Shown one piece after another: positions 1 to 7,866 of a DNA stretch of 14,548 nt. How positions within the stretch are numbered: position 1 is the first letter of the stretch; every line of letters starts with the position of its first letter. Made by a program: the position numbers and the translations under genes. The notes under the pieces are model-generated. The model saw only the letters and a program-made list of their open reading frames with translations. It did not search any database and was not told the origin of the DNA. Source of the DNA: a bacterium (GTDB lineage: Bacteria; Margulisbacteria; Marinamargulisbacteria; SXXA01); the NCBI GenBank assembly GCA_018402095.1, contig JAGYJO010000020.1, positions 1-14,548 on the forward strand, in the 5' to 3' direction.

Positions 1-186
1 AAATTAGCGCGCCTAAACAAAAAGTTCAAAGACATTCTTATTAGCGGTGAAATCAATCAAGTAGATGCCAAAGAAATCCCTTATGACAACCAAGTATTTC
101 AACATCTGCCACGATTGGTCATGCACTCACAAAAAACTTCTTTTGGAAAAATTTACGAGTTCATTCACTACCTCAATCAACTCTAA
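1..186 (+). CDS. C-terminal end of an unrecognised protein (partial at left edge)
   Basis: Frame 1 of the plus strand is open from the first base to a TAA at 184-186 and gives the last 61 residues of a protein that begins outside the window. The peptide starts KLARLNKKFKDIL and ends FIHYLNQL. It is basic and apparently soluble, with no membrane segment and no motif I can assign. It is co-directional with the cytosine deaminase that follows 114 bases later. The open frame, the balanced amino-acid make-up and the lack of any competing minus-strand gene here support it as real coding sequence. No function is proposed. Confidence 0.55.
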   Translation, partial: KLARLNKKFKDILISGEINQVDAKEIPYDNQVFQHLPRLVMHSQKTSFGKIYEFIHYLNQL

Positions 187-205
187 AGAAATAGAGACAT
201 AGGCG

Positions 206-241
206 GCCCTCTTTCTTTCAAAAAAGCTGATAGAAAGGGGC
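206..241 (+). terminator. Imperfect hairpin between the partial upstream gene and the cytosine deaminase gene
   Basis: Bases 206-216 pair with 232-241 to make a 10-bp stem with one bulged T at 210 and a 15-base loop. It lies 20 bases after the upstream stop codon, where a terminator would be expected. It is not followed by a T run on either strand, so it is not a textbook intrinsic terminator. It could instead be a processing or attenuation structure in the leader of the next gene. Confidence 0.3.
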
Positions 242-300
242 GCTGGCCTCCGCAATAAGCCCCCGCCCAGGAAATAATCACACGCTAAAAAGGAGCCCTC

Positions 301-735
301 ATGGATATATTTATGCAAGAAGCTATCAATGAAGCCATGAAGGGACTATCCGAAGGTGGCATCCCCATTGGGTCCGTCCTGGTCCGTGAGGGGAAAATCA
401 TAGGCCGCGGTCACAACAGAAGAGTCCAAGATCAAAACCCTGTCATGCATGCCGAAACAAACTGCCTACACCAAGCCGGTCGTATTGGATCTTATGCGGG
501 CACTACGCTCTATTCAACACTCATGCCCTGTTATTTCTGTGCCGGTGCCGCCGTACAGTTTGGCATCAAAAAAGTCATCGTCGGTGAGTCCAAAACATTT
601 GAAGGCGCGCGATTGTTTATGGAAGAACATGGAATAGAGGTCATTGATCTGGCCCTACACGAATGTATTCAGATGATGGAAAACTTCATCTCCGAAAACC
701 CAACATTATGGTTTGAGGATATTGGGAAACTGTAA
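301..735 (+). CDS. Cytosine deaminase, yeast FCY1 type
   Basis: This 144-residue zinc-dependent deaminase most likely converts cytosine to uracil plus ammonia in pyrimidine salvage. The cytidine-deaminase-fold zinc site is complete: His50 and Glu52 in the HAE motif, and Cys77 and Cys80 in PCYFC. The overall layout follows yeast cytosine deaminase closely: an N-terminal EGGIPIGSVLV segment, GRGHN near residues 36-39, TLYSTLMPC, and a C-terminal WFEDIG (138-142) where the yeast enzyme ends WFEDIGE. That tail closes over the pyrimidine and separates this branch from tRNA adenosine deaminase (TadA), guanine deaminase and CodA. The ATG at 301 is preceded by AAGGAG about 5 bases upstream. The gene is alone on the plus strand and convergent with the GT2 gene, with a 15-base gap. 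Substrate is inferred from family resemblance; a related nucleoside deaminase cannot be excluded. Confidence 0.88.
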   Translation: MDIFMQEAINEAMKGLSEGGIPIGSVLVREGKIIGRGHNRRVQDQNPVMHAETNCLHQAGRIGSYAGTTLYSTLMPCYFCAGAAVQFGIKKVIVGESKTFEGARLFMEEHGIEVIDLALHECIQMMENFISENPTLWFEDIGKL

Positions 736-750
736 CTGTAGCAGCTAGAC

Positions 751-1155
751 TCAGTCGTGATGGTTCAAGCGAAACAGTTCCGCCTGCCGCTGATTCAACT
801 TGATCACCGTATCTAAAATAAGGCCCAACGCAATTGATAGAATCCCAACAATTTCCAATCCAGCGACAAGAATCGCCGTCGGAATACGTGGCACCAAGCC
901 GGTTTCTATAAAATGAACCACGATAGGAACACCCAAAACAATACCAATACCCATACAAGAGAAGCCTACCCACGAAAAAAAACGTAACGGGTAATATAAG
1001 CGAAACAAAGAAAATACCAATCGAATTATTTTGAAACCATCTGAAAAAGTATTCAATTTAGACACACTACCGGCCTGACGGTCCTGATAGGCCGTTGGTA
1101 TTTCACATGTTCGATAATGATTGGACAACGCGTGTAAAGTGATCTCCGTTTCCAA
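751..1155 (-). pseudogene. GT2 glycosyltransferase, C-terminal fragment (same gene as 1186-1686, broken by indels)
   Basis: This is the C-terminal third of a DPM/GtrB-like family 2 glycosyltransferase. It opens with ETEITLHAL and contains QAGSVSKLNTFSDGF, the segment that in this family follows the catalytic domain. Two hydrophobic membrane segments follow (about residues 60-83 and 92-115), then a charged tail ending RLNHHD. The fragment has no ATG, only an internal TTG, and no ribosome-binding site, so it is not an independent gene. It is in the same frame as the N-terminal fragment. In the roughly 95 bases between them the conserved sequence continues in the other two frames: IHDIF, then GYRIFTGNFIKRFPILSE, then FELETEI. 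The TGA stop is at 751-753. Intact homologues are single proteins of about 300 residues. Confidence 0.8.
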
Positions 1156-1185
1156 CTCAAAGCCTCTGATAAAATAGGAAACCGC

Positions 1186-1686
1186 TTAATGAAGTTTCCT
1201 GTAAAAATACGATAGCCACTTTAAAAATGTCGTGTATGGCGACTTTAAAAAAACATTAATAATGGTCGAAACCCCCAGGTTTCCCAAATAGTGAAATTTA
1301 CGGGCATTCGTTTGCTGATACACATGCAACCGATCACCCGTCACCATGTCATAGTCTCCAGAGAGAACGGGTGCCATTAATTTGGGCAAATCCGCCGCAC
1401 TATAGGTATCATCACCATCTACCATCACATAAACATGGGCATCTATTTCGCGAAAAGCATGCCGAACGGCAAAGCCTTTGCCCTGAATATTGTAGGAAAG
1501 CACACGGCCCTTAGCACCCAAACGCTGCAATGTATCCGCGGCAAACGTGGCGGTTTGATCCGTCGAGGCATTGTCCACCACCACGATATAAGCATCTGGC
1601 TGTACCCTATAAAAGTCTTCGATAACCTTCGCAATAGGAATTTCTTCATTATACGCAGGAATAATAATCGCAATATTATGAACCAA
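1186..1686 (-). pseudogene. GT2 glycosyltransferase, N-terminal catalytic fragment (polyprenyl-phosphate sugar synthase-like)
   Basis: This is the catalytic domain of a family 2 glycosyltransferase of the dolichyl-phosphate-mannose-synthase/GtrB kind, which moves a sugar from a nucleotide sugar to a polyprenyl phosphate at the inner face of the membrane. Visible motifs are the first strand IAIIIPAYNEE (residues 5-15), VVVDNASTDQT (35-45) and the metal/nucleotide site VMVDGDDTYSAADLP (87-101), followed by MVTGDRLH. The reading frame leaves the family consensus after INVFLKSP and stops at 1186-1188, although the expected continuation is present in other frames. The start appears to be a TTG at 1686, overlapping the stop of the GT-C gene by 11 bases, so the two were translationally coupled. 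If the indels are sequencing error, the true gene is 751-1686 and probably functional. Confidence 0.82.
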
Positions 1687-3038
1687 GGGAGGCCTCTATA
1701 CTGTCATGAACCTGCTTCAAAAACGGAACATGGTTGTATTCAATTGCCAATACAGTGAAAAACAACAGATAAAACACACAACAAGACAAGAGATAAAACA
1801 AAGGGTTTTCAATAAATGACTTGTAGCGCTGCCCCAAAAAGAACAAACCCGAACCAATCAGTCCGACAAGAAAAACGATTGCAGCGCCTACAAACAGACT
1901 ACTTTGCTGAGCTTCGGCATTAAACTGTACAGCATACACAGACAAGAGAATAGCCACCACACTGAGCAACCCATAGTACCAATATCGCATCCGACGTCGA
2001 TAAACTGGAGAATCTATACAGGTCGTATAAATATGAGCACTGAGTAGTAAGAGGCTAGGGAAAATATAAGCAATATAACGAATAAGCTTGGTATGCCCCG
2101 AAAAAGAAAATACCATCAAACACGGGAGACTAGCAGCCAAAGCAACATGCGCAATCGGTGATTTACCCCACTTTTGCCAAAGTGATTTGCTCAAACCAGC
2201 GACAAGAACAGGGGTCGTCGGAATCAACGCTATAAAAGTAATCAGCAAAAAGCCATAATAATCCCGACTAACACCTTTTTCATCGCCCAAAAAGCGCAAG
2301 AAGTTATCATACATGAATTCTTTCAGAAAACCGTCGTAAAGGGCATGTTGCACCCACAGCCATGGCCACGAGAGTAGCGCAGCAACACTGATGACCAACA
2401 CCCCGTGCCACAAACACCGTCTCAACCAAGTCACCCCACGCAAAAGCCACGGTTTGTCTAGTCGATACACTGCCAAAAATTGCATAATCGCAATAAAAAA
2501 ACCAGACAGCCCAATCACAATAATGAACCGTGACAAAGTGCCAAGACCAACGCCCACCAAGGCGAGTAAAAGCCAACGCGGGTTATTTTTGTGGAGATAC
2601 ACCGCATACGCGTAACAAAACAAGGTATATCCAAAAGCCGCAGGTAAATCATACATAGGGGTTCGAGACAAATACACCCACATAAAATTGGTAGCAGTAA
2701 AAACAGTCGCAATCAGCGTTGTTCTCTGAGAGGCCCCCAACTGTTTGCAAAGCATATAAACAAGCCCCAAAGCGCCCAGGCCACACAACAGATTAAACAA
2801 ATTAAGCGTGTAGAAACTCAATGAAAATAGACTGATAAAAACAGATGTCCCCCAAGCCAAGAGGCCATGCGGTGGTCTGACTTGGCAGACAAAGATTGCC
2901 ATGCTTACGAAATCTCTTGGGCCCAACACCCAATGACCCGTGTCACCATCTGTCAGGGAAACCCAACAAATGGCCAACTGGTTATCAGAAAAAATGCCAA
3001 CAATAATATCAGACAAAAGGCTGTTTAAACCGTACCAT
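1676..3038 (-). CDS. ArnT/PMT-like GT-C membrane glycosyltransferase, frameshifted near its start
   Basis: This is a multi-pass membrane protein of the phospholipid-carrier-dependent glycosyltransferase (PMT/ArnT, GT83-like) type, which would transfer a sugar from a polyprenyl phosphate to an acceptor outside the cytoplasmic membrane. From about base 2849 to the TAA at 1676 the frame is continuous, with roughly ten hydrophobic helices and cytoplasmic arginine/lysine turns. Upstream, the natural N-terminus is split. ATG 3038 (preceded by GGGGTG) reads MVRFK, and the first membrane helix TAFCLILLLAFFLITSWPFV follows in another frame. DGDTGHWVLGP is in the main frame, and HGNLCLPSQTTAWPLGLG is in a third. 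Single-base changes near 3024-3026, 2956-2958, 2910-2912 and 2849-2853 would restore one protein of about 454 residues. It lies 15 bases after ychF and overlaps the GT2 gene. The acceptor is unknown. Confidence 0.78.
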
Positions 3039-3053
3039 TAGCACCCCAACTAC

Positions 3054-4148
3054 TTATACATTAAACAAAATTCTTAACAGCCCTCATCTTGCATCGACGT
3101 AATCCTTGCCTTCTTGGCGAACCAACCCTCGCTGCACCCCTTCCAGCCCCCATTAGCGACAAACTCCGAGTGTCTCACAATGTTGGCACAGAATAAAGCC
3201 TTTTTCGAAATCAGTATGAATCTCACCAGCCATCTAGGGGGCACAATCAGCCCACGAATCGTCAAGCTCTGGTTTCTTTTGGACCTGTCGTAAAATACGT
3301 CTGTAACCCCAACAAAGAGAAAAACCAACACGCGCCAAACGGCCCAAACCAGAATCAGACAAGCCATACATCGTCAAAAATTCGGATCGATCCTCTTCAG
3401 GAAGGCCACTCACTTCAGCTTCTAATTTGGCAGAAAGCATCAAAAAAGATGCATTACGCGACGCCGCATAGTCACGGACTTTAACAACCAACGGCTGATC
3501 CATGTCGGCAACGGTATCGTCCGCTACATTGGCCAAATAAATAACCGGTTTTGCTGTCAAAAACTCATACGTCTTCAACATCAATTTTTCTTCCGGCGTT
3601 AAACTCAATGAAGAAACACCCATATTGCGCTCTAAGCCAGATAGTACCTTTGTCAGGGTATCTAGTTTTTCTTGTTCTGACTTATCCGTTCTTGCACGAC
3701 GGGCTTGCGTATCAACCGCACGTTGTGCCATATCCAAATCAGCAAGTAACAACTCTGTCTCAATGGTATCAATATCACCCAAAGGATCTACCTTGCCATG
3801 AACATGAATCACATCATCATCTTCAAAACACCGAACAACATGAACCAAGGCCGATGTCTCACGAATATTGGTCAAAAACTTATTGCCCAGACCTTCGCCT
3901 TTGGACGCCCCTTTGACCAACCCAGCAATATCCACAAAGGTAACGGTTGCGGGCAAAATAGTTTGGGACCCACTAACAGCAGCCAGTGAGTTCAATCGCG
4001 AATCGGGCACTTGAACAATGCCAACATTCGGGTCAATCGTGCAAAAAGGGAAATTTTCCGCAGCCACACATGTATTCGTAATCGCATTAAACAAACTGGA
4101 CTTACCGACATTGGGAAGCCCTACAATACCAAGAGAAAGTGACGGCAT
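3054..4148 (-). CDS. ychF: YchF/EngD (OLA1-type) P-loop ATPase, 3' end scrambled by indels
   Basis: YchF is a conserved TRAFAC-class protein that binds ribosomes, hydrolyses ATP rather than GTP, and is linked to stress responses. The first roughly 278 residues are intact: P-loop GLPNVGKS (10-17), the G3-type DIAGLVKGAS (73-82), the long coiled insertion, and NVADD in place of the NKxD of true GTPases. From about base 3316 the expected C-terminal TGS domain continues in alternating frames: LQTYFTTGPKETRA, then AGEIHTDFEKGF, SEFVANGGWKG, GLVRQEGKDYV, MQDE, and finally LFNV followed by TAA at 3054-3056. Read literally in one frame the protein stops at 3234 after 304 residues, against about 363 for the family. 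The start ATG lies two bases after the stop of the upstream gene, consistent with operon coupling. Confidence 0.9.
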
Positions 4149-4150
4149 CT

Positions 4151-4588
4151 TTATTCGTCCTCGTCAGAGCTAGGCTCGTCATCCTCATCATCAATACGCT
4201 GAGCCAAGAGAGAGGATTTGTCCTCACCATATTCAGGAAAGTATTGAATAAAGGTCGGTAAATCCAAAAAGGGCTCACCAATATTACTAATATACGAATA
4301 ACGGCGCCAAATGCGATCAAAAAACTTGGATAGCACCACATGCTCCATGTTTTTCAGAAGATCCATCATCTGACCAATTTTCGCAACACGATTTTGGATA
4401 ATCTGTGCTTTAAGAGAGTTGTCATAAAACAATTTATCCATTAATTCTTCGTAAAGGTCTTTGACTTTTGGTCCCTCAACAAGAATATCCACTGATGGAA
4501 TACGCGAAGAAGCCGGCTCAAAAACAACAAACAATTGAAATCTATGCTCTATTTCTGGGGATAAAATAACGGGACGATTGACATTCAT
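4151..4588 (-). CDS. Unrecognised 145-residue protein with an acidic tail, between clpX and ychF
   Basis: I do not recognise this family. The ATG at 4588 is chosen because AAGGAG sits about 6 bases upstream and the gene then starts 10 bases after the clpX stop; a longer frame would run back into clpX. The protein has no signal peptide or membrane helix. Residues 1-40 look like mixed strands (MNVNRPVIL, FQLFVVFEP), residues 41-95 are predicted helix-rich and charged (KVKDLYEELMDKLF, MMDLLKNMEHVVLSKFF), and an aromatic patch FDRIWRRYSYI follows. The last 13 residues are extremely acidic, with 10 Asp or Glu (DDEDDEPSSDEDE). It lies inside the tig-clpP-clpX-ychF run and ends two bases before the ychF start, so it is very probably co-transcribed. 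A role linked to ClpXP or the ribosome is only suggested by position. Confidence 0.8.
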   Translation of the reverse strand: MNVNRPVILSPEIEHRFQLFVVFEPASSRIPSVDILVEGPKVKDLYEELMDKLFYDNSLKAQIIQNRVAKIGQMMDLLKNMEHVVLSKFFDRIWRRYSYISNIGEPFLDLPTFIQYFPEYGEDKSSLLAQRIDDEDDEPSSDEDE

Positions 4589-4598
4589 GAGTGGCTCC

Positions 4599-5855
4599 TT
4601 ATTTTCGCAAAACAAGCTCTCGTTGCCCGTAAGACAAGTGATCTTGCATATAGGCATTGACGGCGGCCCGATCAATCACAATTTTTTTGACTCTGGCAGC
4701 AGGCGCATCAAACATGGGGCCTAACATAAGCGACTCCAAGATAGATCTCAAAGCCCGCGCTCCCATTTTTTTTGCAGCTGCAATTTTGGCAATGAGCACT
4801 AGGGCCTCATCGTCAAAATCAACAGTCACATCATCTACAGCCATCAGCTTTCTATACTGTTTAACCAGTGCATTTTTGGGCACTGTCAAAATTTGTACAA
4901 GAGCAGCTTCATCCAAGGCTTCCAAAGGCGCAATAACAGGCAAACGACCAATCAATTCAGGAATAAGCCCAAACTTTTGAAGATCTTCTGCCTGGATCTC
5001 CGCATAGGGATCTGTTTTTGCTACTATTTTCTTTTTTTCTTCTTCGCCCAAAAAGCCAAAGGTTTTGGAATCCAAGCGATGACGTACAATGTCTTCTATA
5101 CCGTGAAATGCACCACCCACAATAAATAGCATCTGACTGGTATCCATCGTCATAAACTCTTGTTGCGGATGTTTTCTACCCCCACGTGTCGGCACGTTCA
5201 CCTGGGTACCTTCTAACATTTTCAACAAGGCTTGCTGAACACCTTCCCCAGACACATCACGGGTAATAGACGCATTTTCAGATTTGCGAGAAATCTTATC
5301 GATTTCATCAATAAAAACAATACCCCGCTGCGCTTTTTCTAAATCTTGACCAGCAACTTGATACAATCGAAACAACATTGTCTCAACGTCCTCACCCACA
5401 TAGCCAGACTCCGTCAAGGTCGTTGCATCTGCAATCGTAAACGGCACATTTAAACGTCGGGCCAAACTCTGAGCGAGCAAGGTTTTCCCACTTCCGGTAG
5501 GTCCTACCAATAGAATGTTGCTTTTTTGCAATTCTACATCGGCAAACTCATCCGTACTCGGCGCATACAACCGTTTGTAATGATTGTATGCGGCAACGGA
5601 CAGCACACGCTTTGCTTTGTCTTGTCCGATCACATATTGATTGAGAAACGCATACAACTCCACCGGTTTTGGCAAAGATCCAAACTCTGGAATAGGTTCT
5701 GACTTTGCCTCAACAGCAGGTTCCTGATCCTCGGAAACAATGTCATGACACATCTGAACACATGCGTCACAAATATTGCCAGTCGGCCCCAAAATCAAAC
5801 GCTTAACCTCTTGTTGTTTTTTTTCGCAAAACGAACAAACGGGTACTATCGTCAT
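4599..5855 (-). CDS. clpX: ClpX, ATP-dependent unfoldase subunit of the Clp protease
   Basis: ClpX is a hexameric AAA+ unfoldase that recognises tagged substrates and feeds them into ClpP in the cytoplasm. All expected parts are present in 418 residues: the N-terminal zinc-binding domain with Cys7, Cys10, Cys29 and Cys32; Walker A GPTGSGKT (118-125); pore loop GYVG (151-154); Walker B IVFIDEID (179-186); RKH loop GRKHP (226-230); the arginine-containing ELIGRLP segment; and the sensor-2 GARALRS. The ClpP-docking loop reads FGF (266-268) where the classical sequence is IGF or LGF, a conservative hydrophobic variant. The ATG overlaps the clpP stop in an ATGA arrangement, so translation is probably coupled. 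No lon gene follows; the next gene is the acidic-tailed unknown. Confidence 0.98.
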   Translation of the reverse strand: MTIVPVCSFCEKKQQEVKRLILGPTGNICDACVQMCHDIVSEDQEPAVEAKSEPIPEFGSLPKPVELYAFLNQYVIGQDKAKRVLSVAAYNHYKRLYAPSTDEFADVELQKSNILLVGPTGSGKTLLAQSLARRLNVPFTIADATTLTESGYVGEDVETMLFRLYQVAGQDLEKAQRGIVFIDEIDKISRKSENASITRDVSGEGVQQALLKMLEGTQVNVPTRGGRKHPQQEFMTMDTSQMLFIVGGAFHGIEDIVRHRLDSKTFGFLGEEEKKKIVAKTDPYAEIQAEDLQKFGLIPELIGRLPVIAPLEALDEAALVQILTVPKNALVKQYRKLMAVDDVTVDFDDEALVLIAKIAAAKKMGARALRSILESLMLGPMFDAPAARVKKIVIDRAAVNAYMQDHLSYGQRELVLRK

Positions 5856-6451
5856 TTCTTTTTTGACAGATGGCTTGTGGTGATTACTTCATCAATCAAG
5901 CCATACTTCACTGCCTCATAAGGATCCATAAAAAAGTCACGATCGGTGTCTTTTTCGATTTTTTTCAGAGGCTGCTTTGTATGATGTGACAAAACACCAT
6001 TCAAAATCTTTTTAATTCGTAAAATTTCTTTGGTTTGGATCTCAATATCGGTCGCTTGTCCTTGCGCACCACCCAATGGTTGGTGAATCATAATCCGCGC
6101 ATTGGGCAATGCATACCGACGGCCAGGCTCACCAGCCGCCAACAAAACCGCACCCATAGATGCTGCCTGTCCCAAACAAATCGTTGAAACCTTGGTCTTG
6201 ATATATTGCATGGTGTCATAAATAGCCATACCTGCAGTAACAACGCCACCAGGGCTGTTGATATACAAATACGCCTCTTTGTCACTATCTTCCGCTTCCA
6301 AAAACAAAAGCTGGGCAATAACCAAATTTGCAGTTTGATCATCCACACCATCGGCCAAGAAAATAATCCGCTCTTTTAGCAAACGGGAATAAATGTCAAA
6401 AGACCGTTCTCCACGTCCTGTTTGCTCAATAACCATTGGCACTAAAGGCAT
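5852..6451 (-). CDS. clpP: ClpP, serine protease subunit of the Clp protease
   Basis: ClpP is the tetradecameric proteolytic chamber that degrades polypeptides delivered by ClpX. The protein has 199 residues, the normal length. The catalytic triad is visible as Ser98 in GQAASMGA, His123 in MIHQPLGG and Asp172 in DTDRDFFM. The substrate-binding strand YLYINSPGG (61-69) and the start of the handle helix are also typical. The start at 6451 is two bases after the tig stop, with AAGGGAG inside the tig 3' end as ribosome-binding site. The 3' end overlaps clpX. Order and spacing match the common tig-clpP-clpX operon. Confidence 0.98.
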   Translation of the reverse strand: MPLVPMVIEQTGRGERSFDIYSRLLKERIIFLADGVDDQTANLVIAQLLFLEAEDSDKEAYLYINSPGGVVTAGMAIYDTMQYIKTKVSTICLGQAASMGAVLLAAGEPGRRYALPNARIMIHQPLGGAQGQATDIEIQTKEILRIKKILNGVLSHHTKQPLKKIEKDTDRDFFMDPYEAVKYGLIDEVITTSHLSKKK

Positions 6452-6453
6452 AA

Positions 6454-7758
6454 CTAAGCTCCCTTCCCTACCAATTCAAGCTGAATATTGGCTTTTGCTT
6501 CCAATGCCTCTAAGGCTTTACGACGTCGCAACAGCTCCGCAAATCCACGTGAGTCAATACCGGCCAAATACGCCGCGACATCCGCATCGGACTGCAACTC
6601 TGGCGCATTCCAAGACAAAATCTCAGATCTCATCATGTCATCTGTTACAACGATATTTTCTGCTTCTGCTACAGACTCCAAGGCCAAGTCCGCCTTAAGA
6701 CGCTTAGCTGCACTCTCTCTATAACCATCCTTGATCTCTTCACGGGTTTTCCCGGCAGAGGCCAAATAGCTATCCAAAGAATACCGGATCCGCTTCAACC
6801 GTTCTTCAAAGTCAGAAACCATGTGATCAACTTCACGGTCAACCAAGACGTCTTGCAATTCAATTTCTGTTTTAGCCAATAACGCATCAATCAAGGCTTC
6901 TTGACGACGCTCTGTGTTTTTATCCGCAACTTCTTTGGTCATTCTTTCCTGCAAATCCGCACGAAACGCATCCACAGTTTGCAATTCAGATATTTTCTGA
7001 ACAAAAGCATCATCCAGAACAGGAACGTTACGAACCTGAATATCTCGAACAATCGCCGTCAACGCCACCGTCTGTCCCGCAACAGCCGCGATAGCATGGG
7101 TTTCAGGAAAAGTGTCTTCACACTGCGCCGTATCACCAACGGACAATCCCATAAGCGCTTGATCCATGGCTTCACCGAAATGGGCATCCCCAATAGTCAC
7201 CGTAGATGAACGCGTCCACTCTGGAATGGTTTCACCAGCAACAGTCGCTGTCACATCAAGTGTCAAACGATCGCCTGCTTCCACCGGACGTGAAGCCGAT
7301 TCAAAGGTCGCATAATTAGACAATAACTGATCAATTTGCGAAGCAACGGTTTCATCCGTAGATTCTTCTGAAACAGCTATTTCAAGACCTGCATAATCGC
7401 CTAGCGTGACAGTAGGGACTACATCTACATCACAGCTAAAGACAACAGGTTCATTTTCTTTGTATTCAGAAATCTTGATGTTTTTAGGTCTATCAATAAC
7501 ACGCAAATCCAACAAGTCCACCGCCTCTGAATACGCTTCATTCAAGAGCAAGTTCAAAGCTTCTTCGATCAACGAATGGCGCCCAAAATGTTTTTCAAAC
7601 AAAGATTGGGTAATACGACCTTTCCGGAATCCAGGAATGCGAACATCTTTTGACAACGTACGAAATGCTTTTTGAATGTTTTTTTCAATAGCTTCGGGGG
7701 ATTTCTCTATCTCCAAATGGACAATATTACCCTCACGGTTAGAATTCAAAATTTTCAT
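6454..7758 (-). CDS. tig: Trigger factor, ribosome-bound chaperone and prolyl isomerase
   Basis: Trigger factor docks at the ribosomal exit tunnel and shields nascent chains. The N-terminal ribosome-binding domain carries the signature GFRKG at residues 43-47 in VRIPGFRKGRI. A FKBP-like isomerase domain follows at about 150-240, with GDRLTLDVTATVAG and the GLSVGD segment. The helical C-terminal domain runs from about 245 to 425. The length of 434 residues is typical. The ATG at 7758 has GGAGAGG upstream. It is the first gene after the promoter at 7798-7826 and heads the proteostasis operon. Confidence 0.97.
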   Translation of the reverse strand: MKILNSNREGNIVHLEIEKSPEAIEKNIQKAFRTLSKDVRIPGFRKGRITQSLFEKHFGRHSLIEEALNLLLNEAYSEAVDLLDLRVIDRPKNIKISEYKENEPVVFSCDVDVVPTVTLGDYAGLEIAVSEESTDETVASQIDQLLSNYATFESASRPVEAGDRLTLDVTATVAGETIPEWTRSSTVTIGDAHFGEAMDQALMGLSVGDTAQCEDTFPETHAIAAVAGQTVALTAIVRDIQVRNVPVLDDAFVQKISELQTVDAFRADLQERMTKEVADKNTERRQEALIDALLAKTEIELQDVLVDREVDHMVSDFEERLKRIRYSLDSYLASAGKTREEIKDGYRESAAKRLKADLALESVAEAENIVVTDDMMRSEILSWNAPELQSDADVAAYLAGIDSRGFAELLRRRKALEALEAKANIQLELVGKGA

Positions 7759-7797
7759 GTGGGGACCTCTCCTACAGACTAAATTTAATAGCGGATA

Positions 7798-7826
7798 ATT
7801 ATAGTGCAGTGCACACAGCTAGGCAA
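7798..7826 (-). promoter_or_regulatory. Sigma70-like promoter of the tig-clpP-clpX operon
   Basis: On the minus strand a perfect TATAAT (-10) lies at 7798-7803 and TTGCCT (-35, four of six consensus bases) at 7821-7826, separated by exactly 17 bases. The predicted transcript start is near 7791, about 30 bases before the tig start codon. The spacer contains a perfect 5+1+5 palindrome, GTGCA-N-TGCAC, at 7804-7814, a possible operator. Confidence 0.75.
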
Positions 7827-7866
7827 ACCGTAATCGATTCGCAACAAAAAAAGACACCGTTCAACA

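Noticed and set aside
127..318. 63-codon minus-strand frame over the left intergenic region
   Set aside because: It overlaps the end of the plus-strand partial gene, the hairpin and the cytosine deaminase start, and shows no family motif.
2849..3316. Programmed ribosomal frameshifting as the cause of the split reading frames
   Set aside because: There are at least ten shifts in under 500 bases, in both directions, with no consistent slippery heptamer. Programmed frameshifting uses one defined site.
3074..3367. 97-codon minus-strand frame overlapping the ychF end
   Set aside because: Its recognisable pieces (SEFVANGGWKG, MQDE) are parts of the YchF C-terminal domain displaced by indels, so it is not a separate gene.
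4589..4675. Longer N-terminus for the acidic-tailed protein beginning inside clpX
   Set aside because: The extra 29 residues lie in the clpX 3' coding region and look like its shadow, and a good AAGGAG directs the ATG at 4588.
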